Source: Mediterraneibacter massiliensis
GTDB lineage: Bacteria; Bacillota; Clostridia; Lachnospirales; Lachnospiraceae
Direction: 5' to 3'
Length of the DNA stretch: 64,000 bases
NCBI RefSeq assembly: GCF_001487105.1
Contig: NZ_LN913000.1
Coordinates: 124,001 to 188,000, forward strand
In this document: in pieces, positions 25,517-35,171 of the stretch
How the letters are laid out: every line of letters starts with the position of its first letter
How positions within the stretch are numbered: position 1 is the stretch's first letter
Program-made: the position numbers and the translations under genes
The notes under the pieces: generated by a model
The model's database searches: none
Seen by the model: only the letters and a program-made list of their open reading frames with translations
Told to the model about the DNA's origin: nothing

Positions 25517-27179
25517 AATTTTTGTTGTTTGTGTGTTTGTTATGCTGCTGTTAGGAGTATACGCAGTGCCGGCATCAGCAGATGAAGCAATATATGAAGC
25601 TTCTGATTTTGTTGAATTTAAAGCCGCAGTTGAAGAAATAAATGCGAAGACTGCTGATGAAACATATACGATCAGTTTGACAGGAGATATTGATTTTGGG
25701 AGCGCTGGGTATAATTGCGCATTTTTTAAGAATACAGTTATACTCGGAAACGGACACACAATTAATATAGGCAGCGAAATATCAAATGGAGAATTGAGAA
25801 TAAGGAATGGCGCTGTCTTATCACTGGGGAAAAATAATGGTTCAAATAATGAGAATCAGCTGAAAGTTACTGTTAATGCGCCAAAACGCTCGTCTGCTTT
25901 GCTGCACATTGGGGCTTGGGAAGAAACAGGTATCTTAAATATTTATGATGGGGTTGAGCTGACAGGATGTACAACTAATGGATCTTCTTTAGGTTCTGCA
26001 GTTAATATTTCAAATGGTGAATTTAATATGTACGGTGGTGATATCCATGGTAACACCAATGAAGCGATAGCTGCAATGGGCGGCGCAGTTGCCGGCGATG
26101 GAAGATACGGAAAAGTCGTTTTTAATATGTATGGCGGGAGTATCAGAGATAATAAAACCCTTACGAATGCTTTCGGTTATGGCGGCGGCGTTTTCTTGGC
26201 AAATGCTGCATTTAACATGGAAGGTGGATCTATACGGGAAAATATAGTAGGAAAAACAACTGATAATGCACAAGGGTATGGCGGCGGAGTGATGCTATAT
26301 GCAGGAGAAGCTGTATTAAGGGGAGGTGAAATCTCAAATAATACAAGTTCAAATTTTGGCGGAGGTATTTTTACTCATAACGGAGCTGATATTGTAATAA
26401 AAACTGGCTTTAGTATCACAGAAAATTCTGCTTCACAGGGAGGGGGATTATGCAATAATGGTAATAGTGCTACTGTGGAAGAAGGAGCTATTGTTGCGAA
26501 TAATACAGCAGCTGTTAAAGGCGATGATATAGCGCATTACGGGAACTCTCTTACAATAGCACCTGCGCAGAGTATGAATATGCTCCTTTCGACAGATCAT
26601 TCGAATCATCTGATCACAGGATGGTATTTAGATGATCCCCGCTGGCAGGCAGACAGTGCGCAGGAAATAGATGTAACTGTATCATTAGGGAAAGTTACTA
26701 CATTTTTGAAAGCTGCATATGGAAGCAAATATGTGGTTACATATCGGTTTGTGAACGATTCAGAAGGAGAGGGATTGCCCGCAGAGATTGTTGCCTTGCT
26801 GCCGGCCGATACTCAAGAGCATCATGTAGGGGATACTGTTATTCCTATTCAACCGACACAGTTAAAGGTGGCGGTTGCAGGAGGCGTATGGGAATTTAAA
26901 GGCTATGATGCTGATCATAAAATAGTAGAAGACATAATAACAGAATTTGTCGGAACATGGGCATTTAAACCTAATAAGGGGTCTTTAAATGGAACACCAG
27001 GAACAAAGCCAAAGTCTGCGGCTGCAAGAGTCGAAGGAAAGGAGGAGCAGCTGCGGGAGAGCGGCGCTCAAAATATAAATATACCCAAAACGGGAGATGC
27101 AACAAATATCAAACTGTATAGTTTTCTTTTCGCAGCGCCTATTATGATACTGCTTGCTTTATTTTATTATAGAAAATGA
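25506..27179 (+). CDS. sortase-anchored surface protein with beta-helix repeats
   Basis: 557 aa. A signal peptide (RRIFVVCVFVMLLLGVYAVPASA) is followed by a right-handed parallel beta-helix built from imperfect repeats rich in Gly and Asn (FNMYGGDIHGNT, FNMYGGSIRDNK, FNMEGGSIREN, VLRGGEISNNT), as in pectate-lyase-like or adhesin domains. The C-terminus has the sorting signal IPKTGD, a hydrophobic stretch and the basic tail YYRK, so a sortase should attach it to the cell wall. A linker of about 100 residues precedes the anchor. Probable binding or glycan-processing role at the surface. The start follows AAAGGGGG. Confidence 0.87.
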   Translation: MKRRIFVVCVFVMLLLGVYAVPASADEAIYEASDFVEFKAAVEEINAKTADETYTISLTGDIDFGSAGYNCAFFKNTVILGNGHTINIGSEISNGELRIRNGAVLSLGKNNGSNNENQLKVTVNAPKRSSALLHIGAWEETGILNIYDGVELTGCTTNGSSLGSAVNISNGEFNMYGGDIHGNTNEAIAAMGGAVAGDGRYGKVVFNMYGGSIRDNKTLTNAFGYGGGVFLANAAFNMEGGSIRENIVGKTTDNAQGYGGGVMLYAGEAVLRGGEISNNTSSNFGGGIFTHNGADIVIKTGFSITENSASQGGGLCNNGNSATVEEGAIVANNTAAVKGDDIAHYGNSLTIAPAQSMNMLLSTDHSNHLITGWYLDDPRWQADSAQEIDVTVSLGKVTTFLKAAYGSKYVVTYRFVNDSEGEGLPAEIVALLPADTQEHHVGDTVIPIQPTQLKVAVAGGVWEFKGYDADHKIVEDIITEFVGTWAFKPNKGSLNGTPGTKPKSAAARVEGKEEQLRESGAQNINIPKTGDATNIKLYSFLFAAPIMILLALFYYRK

Positions 27180-27215
27180 TACACGTTTAAAAAGGATGTA
27201 TGTAAAATCTAAGTA

Positions 27216-27242
27216 CCTATTCAAGTAATAGGATTTTTCTTT
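27216..27242 (+). terminator. short terminator after the surface-protein gene
   Basis: Stem CCTATT-CAAGT-AATAGG followed by ATTTTTCTTT. The 6-bp stem is weak but the T-run is good. Confidence 0.5.
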
Positions 27243-27256
27243 GGAGGCGAAGTGTT

Positions 27257-28531
27257 TTGGGGAAAATTTATCTAGAGAAGAATGTCTATACTGCTGCAAT
27301 TGAAAGATTAGAAAAAATCTTTTCGGAAGATTTTGCCGTATATTTTTCGTTTTCCGGCGGCAAAGACAGTTCCGTTATGCTGCAGTTGGCGAATATGGTC
27401 GCGAAAAAGAAAAATAAGAAATTCGATGTTTTATTCATTGATCTGGAAGGAAATTATCAGTATACGGTTGATCATGTAAAAGAACTTAAAACGCTCAGTC
27501 AGATCAATGAGTTTTATTGGGTTTGTTTGCCGTTAGTTTTGAGAAATTCGGTAAGTCAACTAAGTACACATTGGATATGTTGGGATAAAAGGCAGAAAGA
27601 ATTCTGGATAAGGGATATGCCGGATGCTTGTATCAATGAGGAGAATTATCTCCTTAAATATGGCTGGGATTTTTTTATAAGCGGCATGCAGTTTGAAGCT
27701 TTTATCGCAGCTTTTGCGAAATGGTATCAAAAGAAACACAATAAACCGGTCATGTGCGGCGTTGGTATTAGAACGAATGAAAGTTTTAATCGTTTTAGAA
27801 CGATCGTATCACTTAGAAAAGAAAAATGGAAAGAGTATAATTGGACAACACTTGTTCAAAATGAATGGAATCTTCCGATTTATAATTTTTATCCAATTTA
27901 TGACTGGCAGACGCGAGATATATGGATTGCTGTTTCCAAATTGGACTTGAAATACAACAGGCTGTATGAAATATTCTATAAATCCGGACTTTCTATACAC
28001 GAAGCAAGGATCTGTCAGCCTTATGGAGACGATCAAAGAAAAGGATTGAGTCAATTTAAGGCAATAGAGCCAGAAACTTGGTCAAAACTTTTGATAAGAG
28101 TTGGAGGTGTTAATTTTGGAAATATGTATGCTAAGAGTTTGGCGCTTGGATATATGAAATTGGAAAAGCCAAAACATCTGACGTGGCAAGAGTATACGGT
28201 ATTTCTTTTGGAAACTATAGGGATCGCGAATTATGATCTGATGATCCATTATGCAAGAAAAATTGAGCGATTTATTGAATGGTATGAGGTAAGAAAAGGA
28301 ATACCGATGCAGGATTTTGGCCCTAAACATTTGGAAGCTAAAAAGAAAATAGCATCATGGAGAAGATGTGCGAAGATGATACTAAAGAATGATTATTACG
28401 GTAGGATCTTATCGTTTTCTCAGACCAAAAGGGATGATGCGGAACTAAAGGCAATGTTGGAAAAAGATGAAATAGAGAATAAGATAATATATTTTAACGA
28501 AAGGCTGGAGGAAAGTGACGCAAGAAGTTAA
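27257..28531 (+). CDS. ibrA: IbrA-like PAPS-reductase-family protein (DUF3440)
   Basis: 424 aa. The N-terminal PP-loop SFSGGKDSSVML marks the PAPS reductase/ATP-pyrophosphatase fold, and the C-terminal part is DUF3440-like (RICQPYGDDQRKGLSQFKAIEPETW, HYARKIERFIEWYE). This matches IbrA, known from E. coli, where IbrA and IbrB raise expression of immunoglobulin-binding Eib surface proteins; the chemistry is unknown. GGAGG precedes a TTG start at 27257. It overlaps the IbrB-like gene by 17 bases. DndC of phosphorothioate systems shares the fold, but no other dnd gene is present. Confidence 0.85.
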   Translation: MGKIYLEKNVYTAAIERLEKIFSEDFAVYFSFSGGKDSSVMLQLANMVAKKKNKKFDVLFIDLEGNYQYTVDHVKELKTLSQINEFYWVCLPLVLRNSVSQLSTHWICWDKRQKEFWIRDMPDACINEENYLLKYGWDFFISGMQFEAFIAAFAKWYQKKHNKPVMCGVGIRTNESFNRFRTIVSLRKEKWKEYNWTTLVQNEWNLPIYNFYPIYDWQTRDIWIAVSKLDLKYNRLYEIFYKSGLSIHEARICQPYGDDQRKGLSQFKAIEPETWSKLLIRVGGVNFGNMYAKSLALGYMKLEKPKHLTWQEYTVFLLETIGIANYDLMIHYARKIERFIEWYEVRKGIPMQDFGPKHLEAKKKIASWRRCAKMILKNDYYGRILSFSQTKRDDAELKAMLEKDEIENKIIYFNERLEESDARS

Positions 28532-29033
28532 AATGTTGGCGATGGAAGTGAAATTAGTTCCTATCGAGGAAGTGTATGCAAATGACTATAATCCGAATAT
28601 AGTAGCGGCACCTGAAATGAAATTATTGGAGATCTCGATCATAGAAAATGGCTTTTGTTATCCGATAGCGGTTATAAAGGATGAAAATCATAAGTACTGT
28701 ATTGTAGATGGCTTCCATCGTTATACGATCGCAAAGAAATTACATCTAAAAGAGATACCGGTAGTTGTTTTAAAGCACAATATCGTTAAAAGGATAGCTG
28801 CAACGATACAATTTAATCGTGCGAGAGGGACACATCAGGTTTTAGACATGTCCAAAATAGTCATAAGACTGGTTGGAGAAGGAAAGACGGATGCGGAGAT
28901 TGCAGAGATGCTGGGAATGGATGGAGATGAGGTTTTCCGCCTGAAACAGATTTCCGGTCTTAAAGAAGCGTTTAAGAATAAAGAATTTTCAAAGTCATGG
29001 GAAGAATTTACAAAGAAATATGAATGGGACTAG
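28515..29033 (+). CDS. ibrB: IbrB-like ParB-domain protein
   Basis: 172 aa. A ParB/sulfiredoxin-like N-terminal domain (PIEEVYANDYNPNIVAAPEM, ENGFCYPIAVI, YCIVDGFHRYTIAKKL) is followed by a short helical region with a helix-turn-helix-like part (KTDAEIAEMLGMDGDEVFRL). IbrB always accompanies IbrA in known cases and the two genes overlap here. The GTG at 28515 is very close to GGAGGA (2 bases), so translation may begin instead at ATG 28533, directly after the IbrA stop. The pair probably acts on nucleic acid or a nucleotide; the reaction is not known. Confidence 0.83.
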   Translation: MTQEVKMLAMEVKLVPIEEVYANDYNPNIVAAPEMKLLEISIIENGFCYPIAVIKDENHKYCIVDGFHRYTIAKKLHLKEIPVVVLKHNIVKRIAATIQFNRARGTHQVLDMSKIVIRLVGEGKTDAEIAEMLGMDGDEVFRLKQISGLKEAFKNKEFSKSWEEFTKKYEWD

Positions 29034-29059
29034 GCGGGAGACTTTATAAGGAAGCTGCC

Positions 29060-29135
29060 AGGGGGACTGTACTTCAAAGGAGGATTACATCTAGGATTCT
29101 CTGAGCGTTGATGCAGTCCCCCCCTCTTATAAGCT
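29060..29135. terminator. hairpin between convergent ibrB and araC genes
   Basis: Arms AGGGGGACTG (29060-29069) and CAGTCCCCCC (29114-29123) close a 44-base loop; TTATAAG and AGCTGC recur on both sides, and GTTTTTATTT follows. It probably ends transcripts from the plus strand; the strength for the minus strand is unclear. Confidence 0.5.
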
Positions 29136-29144
29136 GCTGCGTTT

Positions 29145-30134
29145 TTATTTCTGACATTTGCAGCAGCCTGGGGCATAGTCCTTCTTTTTCGCAAGTTTCC
29201 GGATGTCACGAGGATAGACACCCTTGTATTTTTGGAAACAGGAGCTAAATTTACTGTGTGATGAATACCCTACAGATTCAGCAATCTCGCTAATGCTCAG
29301 AGAAGAGTTGAGAAGCAGCGTTTCTGCTATGTTCATCCGTCTTCTTTGCGAATATTCTGTAATGCTGATCTGGTATTTCTGCTTGAATAATTTTTTTAAT
29401 TTTGTTCCGCTCATTGACGCAATTTTCTCAAGTGTTTCTTGCGAAACGTCGATGGCATAATGATCATCAAGATAATTTGACACGTCTTCTAATGCTTTGT
29501 TATCATCCTTTGAAATGTTGATACTCTTATTCGTAAAAAAAGCGTTTATAGTCAGACTGAGCCATTCTTTTGCCTTGGCTTCAAAAAAGAGTTCGGCAGC
29601 AGGAGAGCTCATTTTACAATTTAATATCTCTTTTGCCAATGGGGCGAAAGATTTAACAATCGCCGGTTTTGTGGAAGCAAATATATCGGAATAAGAAATA
29701 TTTTTCTCCTTTTTTAAAAAGTACAAATATTCTTCAAGCATCTCTTTTTTAAAATTGATTCCTACGCTTAAATATGGAAAATTTCTGTGTAAAAGGAATT
29801 TATAATCTCTATGTATGTTTTCTGCGTCGATAACATACAAAGAATTGGCTGATAGTGTTTGGTAAGGATTAAAACTTTCGCCGTTTCCGGTGATTATGTA
29901 CGAAGAAGAAAAAGATATAAAAGGTTTTATATTAGGAAACGTAGAATTGACTACGTCCTTTTTTATGAAAAAATCATGTATTTCTACGATGAAATGATTT
30001 GTTTCATAAAACCAATAACAGCCCTCGCCTTCTTCGCTGAGAATACAGAAAGTATTTCCGATATCGCAATATTTATGATTGTTCTCGCAGGGCTCAGTAC
30101 CCAAATAGTTTTTGACAAATTCATAATAACTCAT
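29145..30134 (-). CDS. AraC-family regulator of the adjacent ABC/ECF import operon
   Basis: About 329 aa. The C-terminal AraC helix-turn-helix pair is clear (VSQETLEKIASMSGTKLKKLFKQKY; SISEIAESVGYSSHSKFSSCFQ), and the N-terminal half is a cupin-like sensory domain. I take the ATG at 30134 (MSYYEFVKNY) because AGGA lies about nine bases before it; in-frame starts at 30173 and 30218 exist. It is divergent from the operon at 30356. AraC regulators of this kind (YbtA-like) often bind the imported siderophore or chelate and activate uptake genes. Confidence 0.85.
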   Translation of the reverse strand: MSYYEFVKNYLGTEPCENNHKYCDIGNTFCILSEEGEGCYWFYETNHFIVEIHDFFIKKDVVNSTFPNIKPFISFSSSYIITGNGESFNPYQTLSANSLYVIDAENIHRDYKFLLHRNFPYLSVGINFKKEMLEEYLYFLKKEKNISYSDIFASTKPAIVKSFAPLAKEILNCKMSSPAAELFFEAKAKEWLSLTINAFFTNKSINISKDDNKALEDVSNYLDDHYAIDVSQETLEKIASMSGTKLKKLFKQKYQISITEYSQRRRMNIAETLLLNSSLSISEIAESVGYSSHSKFSSCFQKYKGVYPRDIRKLAKKKDYAPGCCKCQK

Positions 30135-30355
30135 AATCTTTTTTCCTATCTTTATAAAAATATCCCGATCAGACATTATCCCGTTTGGACCTAAAAACTT
30201 ATATTCATTGTAACACAAGAAATGAAATGATACAATATTGATTAGCAGAAAGGAGAATATAATTTGAAAATGAGATGATAAAATAGACTAATCGGGATGA
30301 AATATTCGTATACTTGAGCGTTTATTAAATTTGTATATGAAAGGATAGGGATACA

Positions 30356-32125
30356 ATGAAAAAAGAAAAGAAAAAGCCTGTTTTAAAAAGAATCATGCCT
30401 TATGCCGGGAAAAGAAAATACATGCTTTTTTTAGCAATGTTTTTTTCAGCTCTTTCGGGAATCCTGCTGCTGATGCCCACGTGGTATATCCATAAAATCG
30501 TAAGCGTGATGATATTAAATGAGAAGATGACCTATGGGATGATAAGAGGAAACATACTGTATGCGGCAATACTCCCCTGTATTGGGCTTTGTCTGTATGT
30601 TTTTGCCGGTATATTGTCGCATCTTTTCGCGTTTGAGGTCGAGGATAACATTATAAAGGTCAATGTAAAAAAAGTATTGCATAAACCATTGGGTTATTTT
30701 GCGGACAAAGAAAGCGGAAAGCTGCGTGGAATCATTATGGATGGTGCGGCTGAAACACATAGTGTCTTAGCGCATCAGCTTCCAGATATCGCGTCAACAC
30801 TCGTTTCACCGGCTGTAATACTCGTATTTTTATTCTTGTTTGATTGGAGGCTGGGAGTGGCCAGTCTTGTCCCTGTTCTCGTGGGATTTGTTTTCATGGC
30901 AACCATGATGAGTCCCCAGGGAAAGAAAAAAAGAGAAGAATATTATGAGCATATTAATATTTTATCTGCTGAGACAGTTGAATATGTCAGAGGGATCCCA
31001 GTGGTAAAAACATTTGGTCAGAGCATAGAAAGCTTTAAGCGGCTGTATGCTTCCATACTCAATATGAAAGACAGCGTTTTGAAAATGACCATGGGATATA
31101 GAAATAAAATGTCGATGTTTGAAGCGATTTCTGGGTCAACAGCGTTCTTTCTTGTTCCAACAGCGCTGTTCATTATTTTGGCGGGGGAAGACCCACATGA
31201 AGTCGTTGCGAATTCGGTGATATATTTTTTGATAGGTCCGATTTTTGGAGTTTTCATTATGCGTTCTGCGACGATCAGTCAATATCTTTACTTTGCGGAA
31301 CTTGCTCTTGACAAAATAGAAGATGTCCTTGCGTACAAGGAGATGACTTATGGAAAAGCAAACCAAACAACAGGTGGACTTGAATTTAAAAATGTATCCT
31401 TTGCTTATGACGGTGAAAAAATATTGGACAACATATCTTTTAAGGTAAATAAAGGCGAGACAGTAGCCTTAGTGGGCCGTTCGGGAGGAGGGAAAACGAC
31501 GATCGCCCGACTTGCCGCAAGATTTTACGATGTAGATGAGGGAGAAATTATATTGGGGGGAAGAAATATAAAAGACTATGATAAGAATTCTCTTATGCAA
31601 AACATAGCATTTGTTTTTCAAAACGCAAGACTTTTTAAAATGAGCCTAAGAGAAAATCTCCTGTTGGGAAAGGAAAATGCTGCAGATGCAGAAATAGAGC
31701 AAGCGCTCTCTAGTGCGGGAGCAAAAGAATTAGCAGGAAACTTAAAAGATGGGTTAAATACTGTCTATGGAGCGAAAGGAACGTATTTTTCAGGAGGCGA
31801 AGCGCAGCGTCTTGTGATTGCCAGAGCTTTCTTAAAGGACGCAGAATTTATTGTCCTGGATGAGGCAACCGCTTTTGCGGATCCTGAAAATGAACACATT
31901 ATACAGGAGTCTTTTAGAAAATTAGCCAAAAACAAAACAACTCTGATGATCGCGCACAGGCTTTCTACAGTTGTAAACGCAGACAGGATCCTTGTGGTCG
32001 AAAATGGAAAGATCACAGAAGAAGGAAGGCATGAAGAACTTTTGAAAAAGCGGGGTAGCTATAAGAGGCTTTGGGAGGAATATCAAAGGTCAGTTAACTG
32101 GGAGATAGGAGGTAAAAATGCTTGA
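30356..32125 (+). CDS. ABC half-transporter, membrane plus ATPase domain (first)
   Basis: 589 aa. Six hydrophobic segments in residues 20-310 and a C-terminal ATPase: Walker A VGRSGGGKTT, signature SGGEAQR, Walker B FIVLDEATAFADPENE, switch His AHRLSTV. The pairing of two such half-transporters with an AraC gene resembles YbtP/YbtQ, which import iron-yersiniabactin although they have exporter folds. Note the signature is FSGGEAQRL and the post-Walker-B sequence ends DPENE, both common in that subgroup. It overlaps its partner gene by eight bases, so the two probably form a heterodimer. Import of a metal chelate is inference. Confidence 0.87.
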   Translation: MKKEKKKPVLKRIMPYAGKRKYMLFLAMFFSALSGILLLMPTWYIHKIVSVMILNEKMTYGMIRGNILYAAILPCIGLCLYVFAGILSHLFAFEVEDNIIKVNVKKVLHKPLGYFADKESGKLRGIIMDGAAETHSVLAHQLPDIASTLVSPAVILVFLFLFDWRLGVASLVPVLVGFVFMATMMSPQGKKKREEYYEHINILSAETVEYVRGIPVVKTFGQSIESFKRLYASILNMKDSVLKMTMGYRNKMSMFEAISGSTAFFLVPTALFIILAGEDPHEVVANSVIYFLIGPIFGVFIMRSATISQYLYFAELALDKIEDVLAYKEMTYGKANQTTGGLEFKNVSFAYDGEKILDNISFKVNKGETVALVGRSGGGKTTIARLAARFYDVDEGEIILGGRNIKDYDKNSLMQNIAFVFQNARLFKMSLRENLLLGKENAADAEIEQALSSAGAKELAGNLKDGLNTVYGAKGTYFSGGEAQRLVIARAFLKDAEFIVLDEATAFADPENEHIIQESFRKLAKNKTTLMIAHRLSTVVNADRILVVENGKITEEGRHEELLKKRGSYKRLWEEYQRSVNWEIGGKNA

Positions 32126-33845
32126 TTATTTTATGAAAAAATATGCTATGTCTGAGACGGGAGCGCGTAACCTGAAAAAATCCATTTTTTCTCATACACT
32201 TTTAAATTTGACAAAAATGTTTCCGCCGATCATTGCTTTTATCTTTATGTTTCAATTTTTAAGCGATGTGGAAGATACAGGGACAGTCATGATGTTTTCG
32301 CCTAGCCGTTATATATGCGTCATACTGGCTATGCTGCTGACAATGTTTTTTGTTGCAAGATGGGATTATGCGCGGTTATATACAAATGTTTACAGCGAAA
32401 GTGCTAATGTCAGAATTGACATTGCGAATAGACTAAAAAAGTTACCTTTATCCTATTTTGGAAAAAGAAATACTTCAGATTTGGCTGCGACAATGATGAG
32501 TGATATGTCTTTGTATGAAGAAATATTTTCTCATGCAGTCCCACAGATCTATGCTACGGCGATTTCAACGGTGATCATTTCGATTTTGATCCTTAATTAT
32601 AATTTAAAGCTTGGCGTAGCAGCGCTTTGGGTGATCCCTGTTTCTATTTTCGTTTTTTTCTTGTCTAAAAACAAAAGAAAGAAGAGCAACGACAAGTATA
32701 TAGAACGAAACAGAGAGGTGCTTGACGACCTTCAAGAAAAAATAGAGCAGATTCAGGAAATAAAGTCGTATAACTTGGAAGAAAAGGCGCAAAAGGAATT
32801 CTTTGAAAAATTAGAGCAAAGCACAAAGATGAAGGGGAAGGTTGAGATCGTAACAGGAGTTGCGGTAGCGTTTTCCGGAATGCTTTTAAAAATGGGAATG
32901 GTAACGGTTGCGGTTACAGGCGCGCAAATGTTTTTTACAGGGGAGATCAATATCCTTGTATATATCGTATTTCTTATTATGACTGCAAGTATTTATCTGC
33001 CGATAGAAGGTATTATCGCCTTTATGGGCATGATAGATATGCTGGATAGTGTTGTCGGCAGAATAAAAGAAATAAAAACAATGCCGATCCAAGAAGGGAA
33101 AACAGAATTTTATCCGAGAAATTATGATATAGAATTTAAAAAGGTTTCCTTCGGGTATGAGGATCATTCGGTTATTAAGGATGTGAGTTTTACAGCAAAA
33201 CAAGGTGAAGTAACAGCGCTTATCGGAGCATCGGGAAGTGGAAAAACAACCCTTACAAAACTTGCCGCAAGGTTTTGGGATATCAATGAAGGAAAGATCT
33301 TGCTAGGTGGGGAAGACATCAGTGGAGTGGATCCGGAAACGCTATTGAAGAATTTTTCCATTGTTTTTCAAGATGTAGTATTGTTTAACACAAGTATAAA
33401 AGAAAATATACGGATTGGGAAAAAAGGAGCCGGCGATGAAGAAATCTTTCGTGCCGCTAAAATAGCAAGATGTGATGAATTTATTGAAAAAATGCCCCAA
33501 GGAATAGACACGATCATAGGAGAAAACGGCGAGAGACTCTCAGGAGGAGAAAGACAAAGAATCTCGATCGCGAGAGCGATCCTCAAGGACGCTCCGATCA
33601 TCCTGATGGATGAAGCGACGGCATCTTTAGATGTTGAAAATGAAAGTCTTATTCAGGAGGCGCTGTCAGAATTGATCAGACAGAAGACGGTTATTGTAAT
33701 CGCGCACAGAATGAGGACAATCCGAAATGCCGACAAGATCGTTCTGCTGGACAATGGCAAAGTCGAGGCGATCGGTAAGGATAAAGAATTGTTGGAAAAA
33801 TCTACAACTTACCGAAAGATGATAGACGATTCGAAAATGAATTGA
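32118..33845 (+). CDS. ABC half-transporter, membrane plus ATPase domain (second)
   Basis: 575 aa. Six membrane segments, then an ATPase with Walker A GASGSGKTT, signature LSGGERQR, Walker B IILMDEATASLDVENE and switch His AHRMRTI. The ATG at 32118 follows GGAGGT inside the preceding gene. It is the partner of the 30356 gene; residues of both ATP sites look intact. The genes that follow encode an ECF transporter, so one operon carries two import-type systems, perhaps for the same ligand. Confidence 0.88.
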   Translation: MLDYFMKKYAMSETGARNLKKSIFSHTLLNLTKMFPPIIAFIFMFQFLSDVEDTGTVMMFSPSRYICVILAMLLTMFFVARWDYARLYTNVYSESANVRIDIANRLKKLPLSYFGKRNTSDLAATMMSDMSLYEEIFSHAVPQIYATAISTVIISILILNYNLKLGVAALWVIPVSIFVFFLSKNKRKKSNDKYIERNREVLDDLQEKIEQIQEIKSYNLEEKAQKEFFEKLEQSTKMKGKVEIVTGVAVAFSGMLLKMGMVTVAVTGAQMFFTGEINILVYIVFLIMTASIYLPIEGIIAFMGMIDMLDSVVGRIKEIKTMPIQEGKTEFYPRNYDIEFKKVSFGYEDHSVIKDVSFTAKQGEVTALIGASGSGKTTLTKLAARFWDINEGKILLGGEDISGVDPETLLKNFSIVFQDVVLFNTSIKENIRIGKKGAGDEEIFRAAKIARCDEFIEKMPQGIDTIIGENGERLSGGERQRISIARAILKDAPIILMDEATASLDVENESLIQEALSELIRQKTVIVIAHRMRTIRNADKIVLLDNGKVEAIGKDKELLEKSTTYRKMIDDSKMN

Positions 33846-33873
33846 ATAATTATTGGAAGAAGGAGAACATGCT

Positions 33874-34467
33874 ATGAAAAAGAAACTTGCGATAAAAGAT
33901 TTTGTTTTAATGGGTATTTTCAGCGCTGTTATGTTTGCGTTGGCGATGTTTTTAATGATGGTCACGGGGATCACTCCGGCAGTATATCTGTTTTATCCGG
34001 CGATATTTTCATTTATATGCGCGCCGCTATATATGTTGTTGGCAGTAAAGATTCAGAAAAAAGGGGCGTTTTTGATACCATCTGTTGTTCTTGGGATCCT
34101 GCTGGGATTGATGGGAGCACAGACGCTGCTTATTTGCATGATCGTTTTTGGTATGGCTGCAGAAATAATCGTATCTTTGGATGGATATAAAAGTTATAAA
34201 AAAATGACGTTGGCTTATGTCGTTCTGATGATTGGATTTTATGGCGGAGATATTGCGCCGATCTACATATTTACTGATTGGTATATTAAACAGGCAACAG
34301 GAGGAGTATCGGGAACAGACATGGGGTATGTGGATGCTCTTGTGGATGCCGCAAGATCCTATCTTGGTATTACATCGGCGGTGGTTTTATTGGCTGCTGC
34401 CTTGCTTGGCACTGTATTTAGTAAGAAACTATTAAGAAAACATTTTGAAAAGGCGGGAATGATATAA
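33874..34467 (+). CDS. ECF transporter S component, MptD/Trep_Strep type
   Basis: 197 aa with about six hydrophobic helices and no ATPase motif. The pattern KDFVLMGIFSAVMFALAMFL at the N-terminus and PAVYLFYPAIFSFICAPLYMLL matches the integral membrane family called Trep_Strep (MptD-like), which act as substrate-binding S components. AAGGAG precedes the ATG at 33874. It is followed by T and A components, so the whole ECF complex is encoded here. The bound ligand is not known; the company of YbtPQ-like genes suggests a metal or porphyrin. Confidence 0.8.
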   Translation: MKKKLAIKDFVLMGIFSAVMFALAMFLMMVTGITPAVYLFYPAIFSFICAPLYMLLAVKIQKKGAFLIPSVVLGILLGLMGAQTLLICMIVFGMAAEIIVSLDGYKSYKKMTLAYVVLMIGFYGGDIAPIYIFTDWYIKQATGGVSGTDMGYVDALVDAARSYLGITSAVVLLAAALLGTVFSKKLLRKHFEKAGMI

Positions 34468-34470
34468 AAA

Positions 34471-35160
34471 ATGCCTCACATAGATCCAAGAACAAAAATA
34501 TTGCATACATTCGCGCAGACCATTCTTTTGTTTGTGGTAAGAAGCAATTTAGGGATTATCATAAATCTGTGCTTTATGGCATTGATCTTGTCCTATTTAA
34601 AAAAAATTTATTATGTTAAGCGATTGTTGGCATATGGAGCAGCTCTGTTTCTGTGTATGGTTTTATTGAGTTTTTTAGGAGCGGCGGGTAAGTTTTTTGG
34701 ACTGACTGCATACATACTATTTAAATTTTCACCTGTATTAGGAAATTATTATTTAATGACGAAAACAGTAAGCGTAAGCCAGTTTATTAGTTCTTTAGAA
34801 AGGATGAAACTACCAAAGAGTATAACTGTCACACTGGGCGTGACATTAAGATTTATCCCAACGATTGCGGAAGAACTGCGGATTATTAAGCAATCCATGA
34901 AGATCAGGAATGTTTCACTGGGGATAGGGAATATTTTGACAAAACCAATTACACTGTTAGAATATATGCTTGTGCCTTTGATGATGCGATTCGTCAAAGT
35001 GTCAGAAGAATTAGCGGCATCGGCAATTGTACGTGGAATTGAAAAACCGGGGCTGCGGACTTCGCTTACGGAGTTGAAGATCACTTGGAAAGATTTTATA
35101 TATGTATTTGTAATTGTGATTTTTATGATTTTTATGTATTTTTTTGAGTTGTATGTTTAG
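34471..35160 (+). CDS. ECF transporter T component (EcfT/CbiQ family)
   Basis: 229 aa. Opens HIDPRTKILHTFAQTILLF, has several membrane helices and carries the two coupling-helix regions typical of EcfT, ending in the AIVRGIEKPGLRTSLTELK stretch with the Ala-Arg-Gly-type motif that contacts the ATPase (ASAIVRGIE). It links the S component to the ATPases. Only three bases separate it from the S gene. Confident family call. Confidence 0.87.
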   Translation: MPHIDPRTKILHTFAQTILLFVVRSNLGIIINLCFMALILSYLKKIYYVKRLLAYGAALFLCMVLLSFLGAAGKFFGLTAYILFKFSPVLGNYYLMTKTVSVSQFISSLERMKLPKSITVTLGVTLRFIPTIAEELRIIKQSMKIRNVSLGIGNILTKPITLLEYMLVPLMMRFVKVSEELAASAIVRGIEKPGLRTSLTELKITWKDFIYVFVIVIFMIFMYFFELYV

Positions 35161-35171
35161 AGGAGGTTACA

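Noticed and set aside
27257..29033. Dnd phosphorothioation system.
   Set aside because: IbrA shares the PAPS-reductase fold with DndC, but DUF3440 and the ParB-like partner identify IbrAB and no dndA, dndD or dndE is present.
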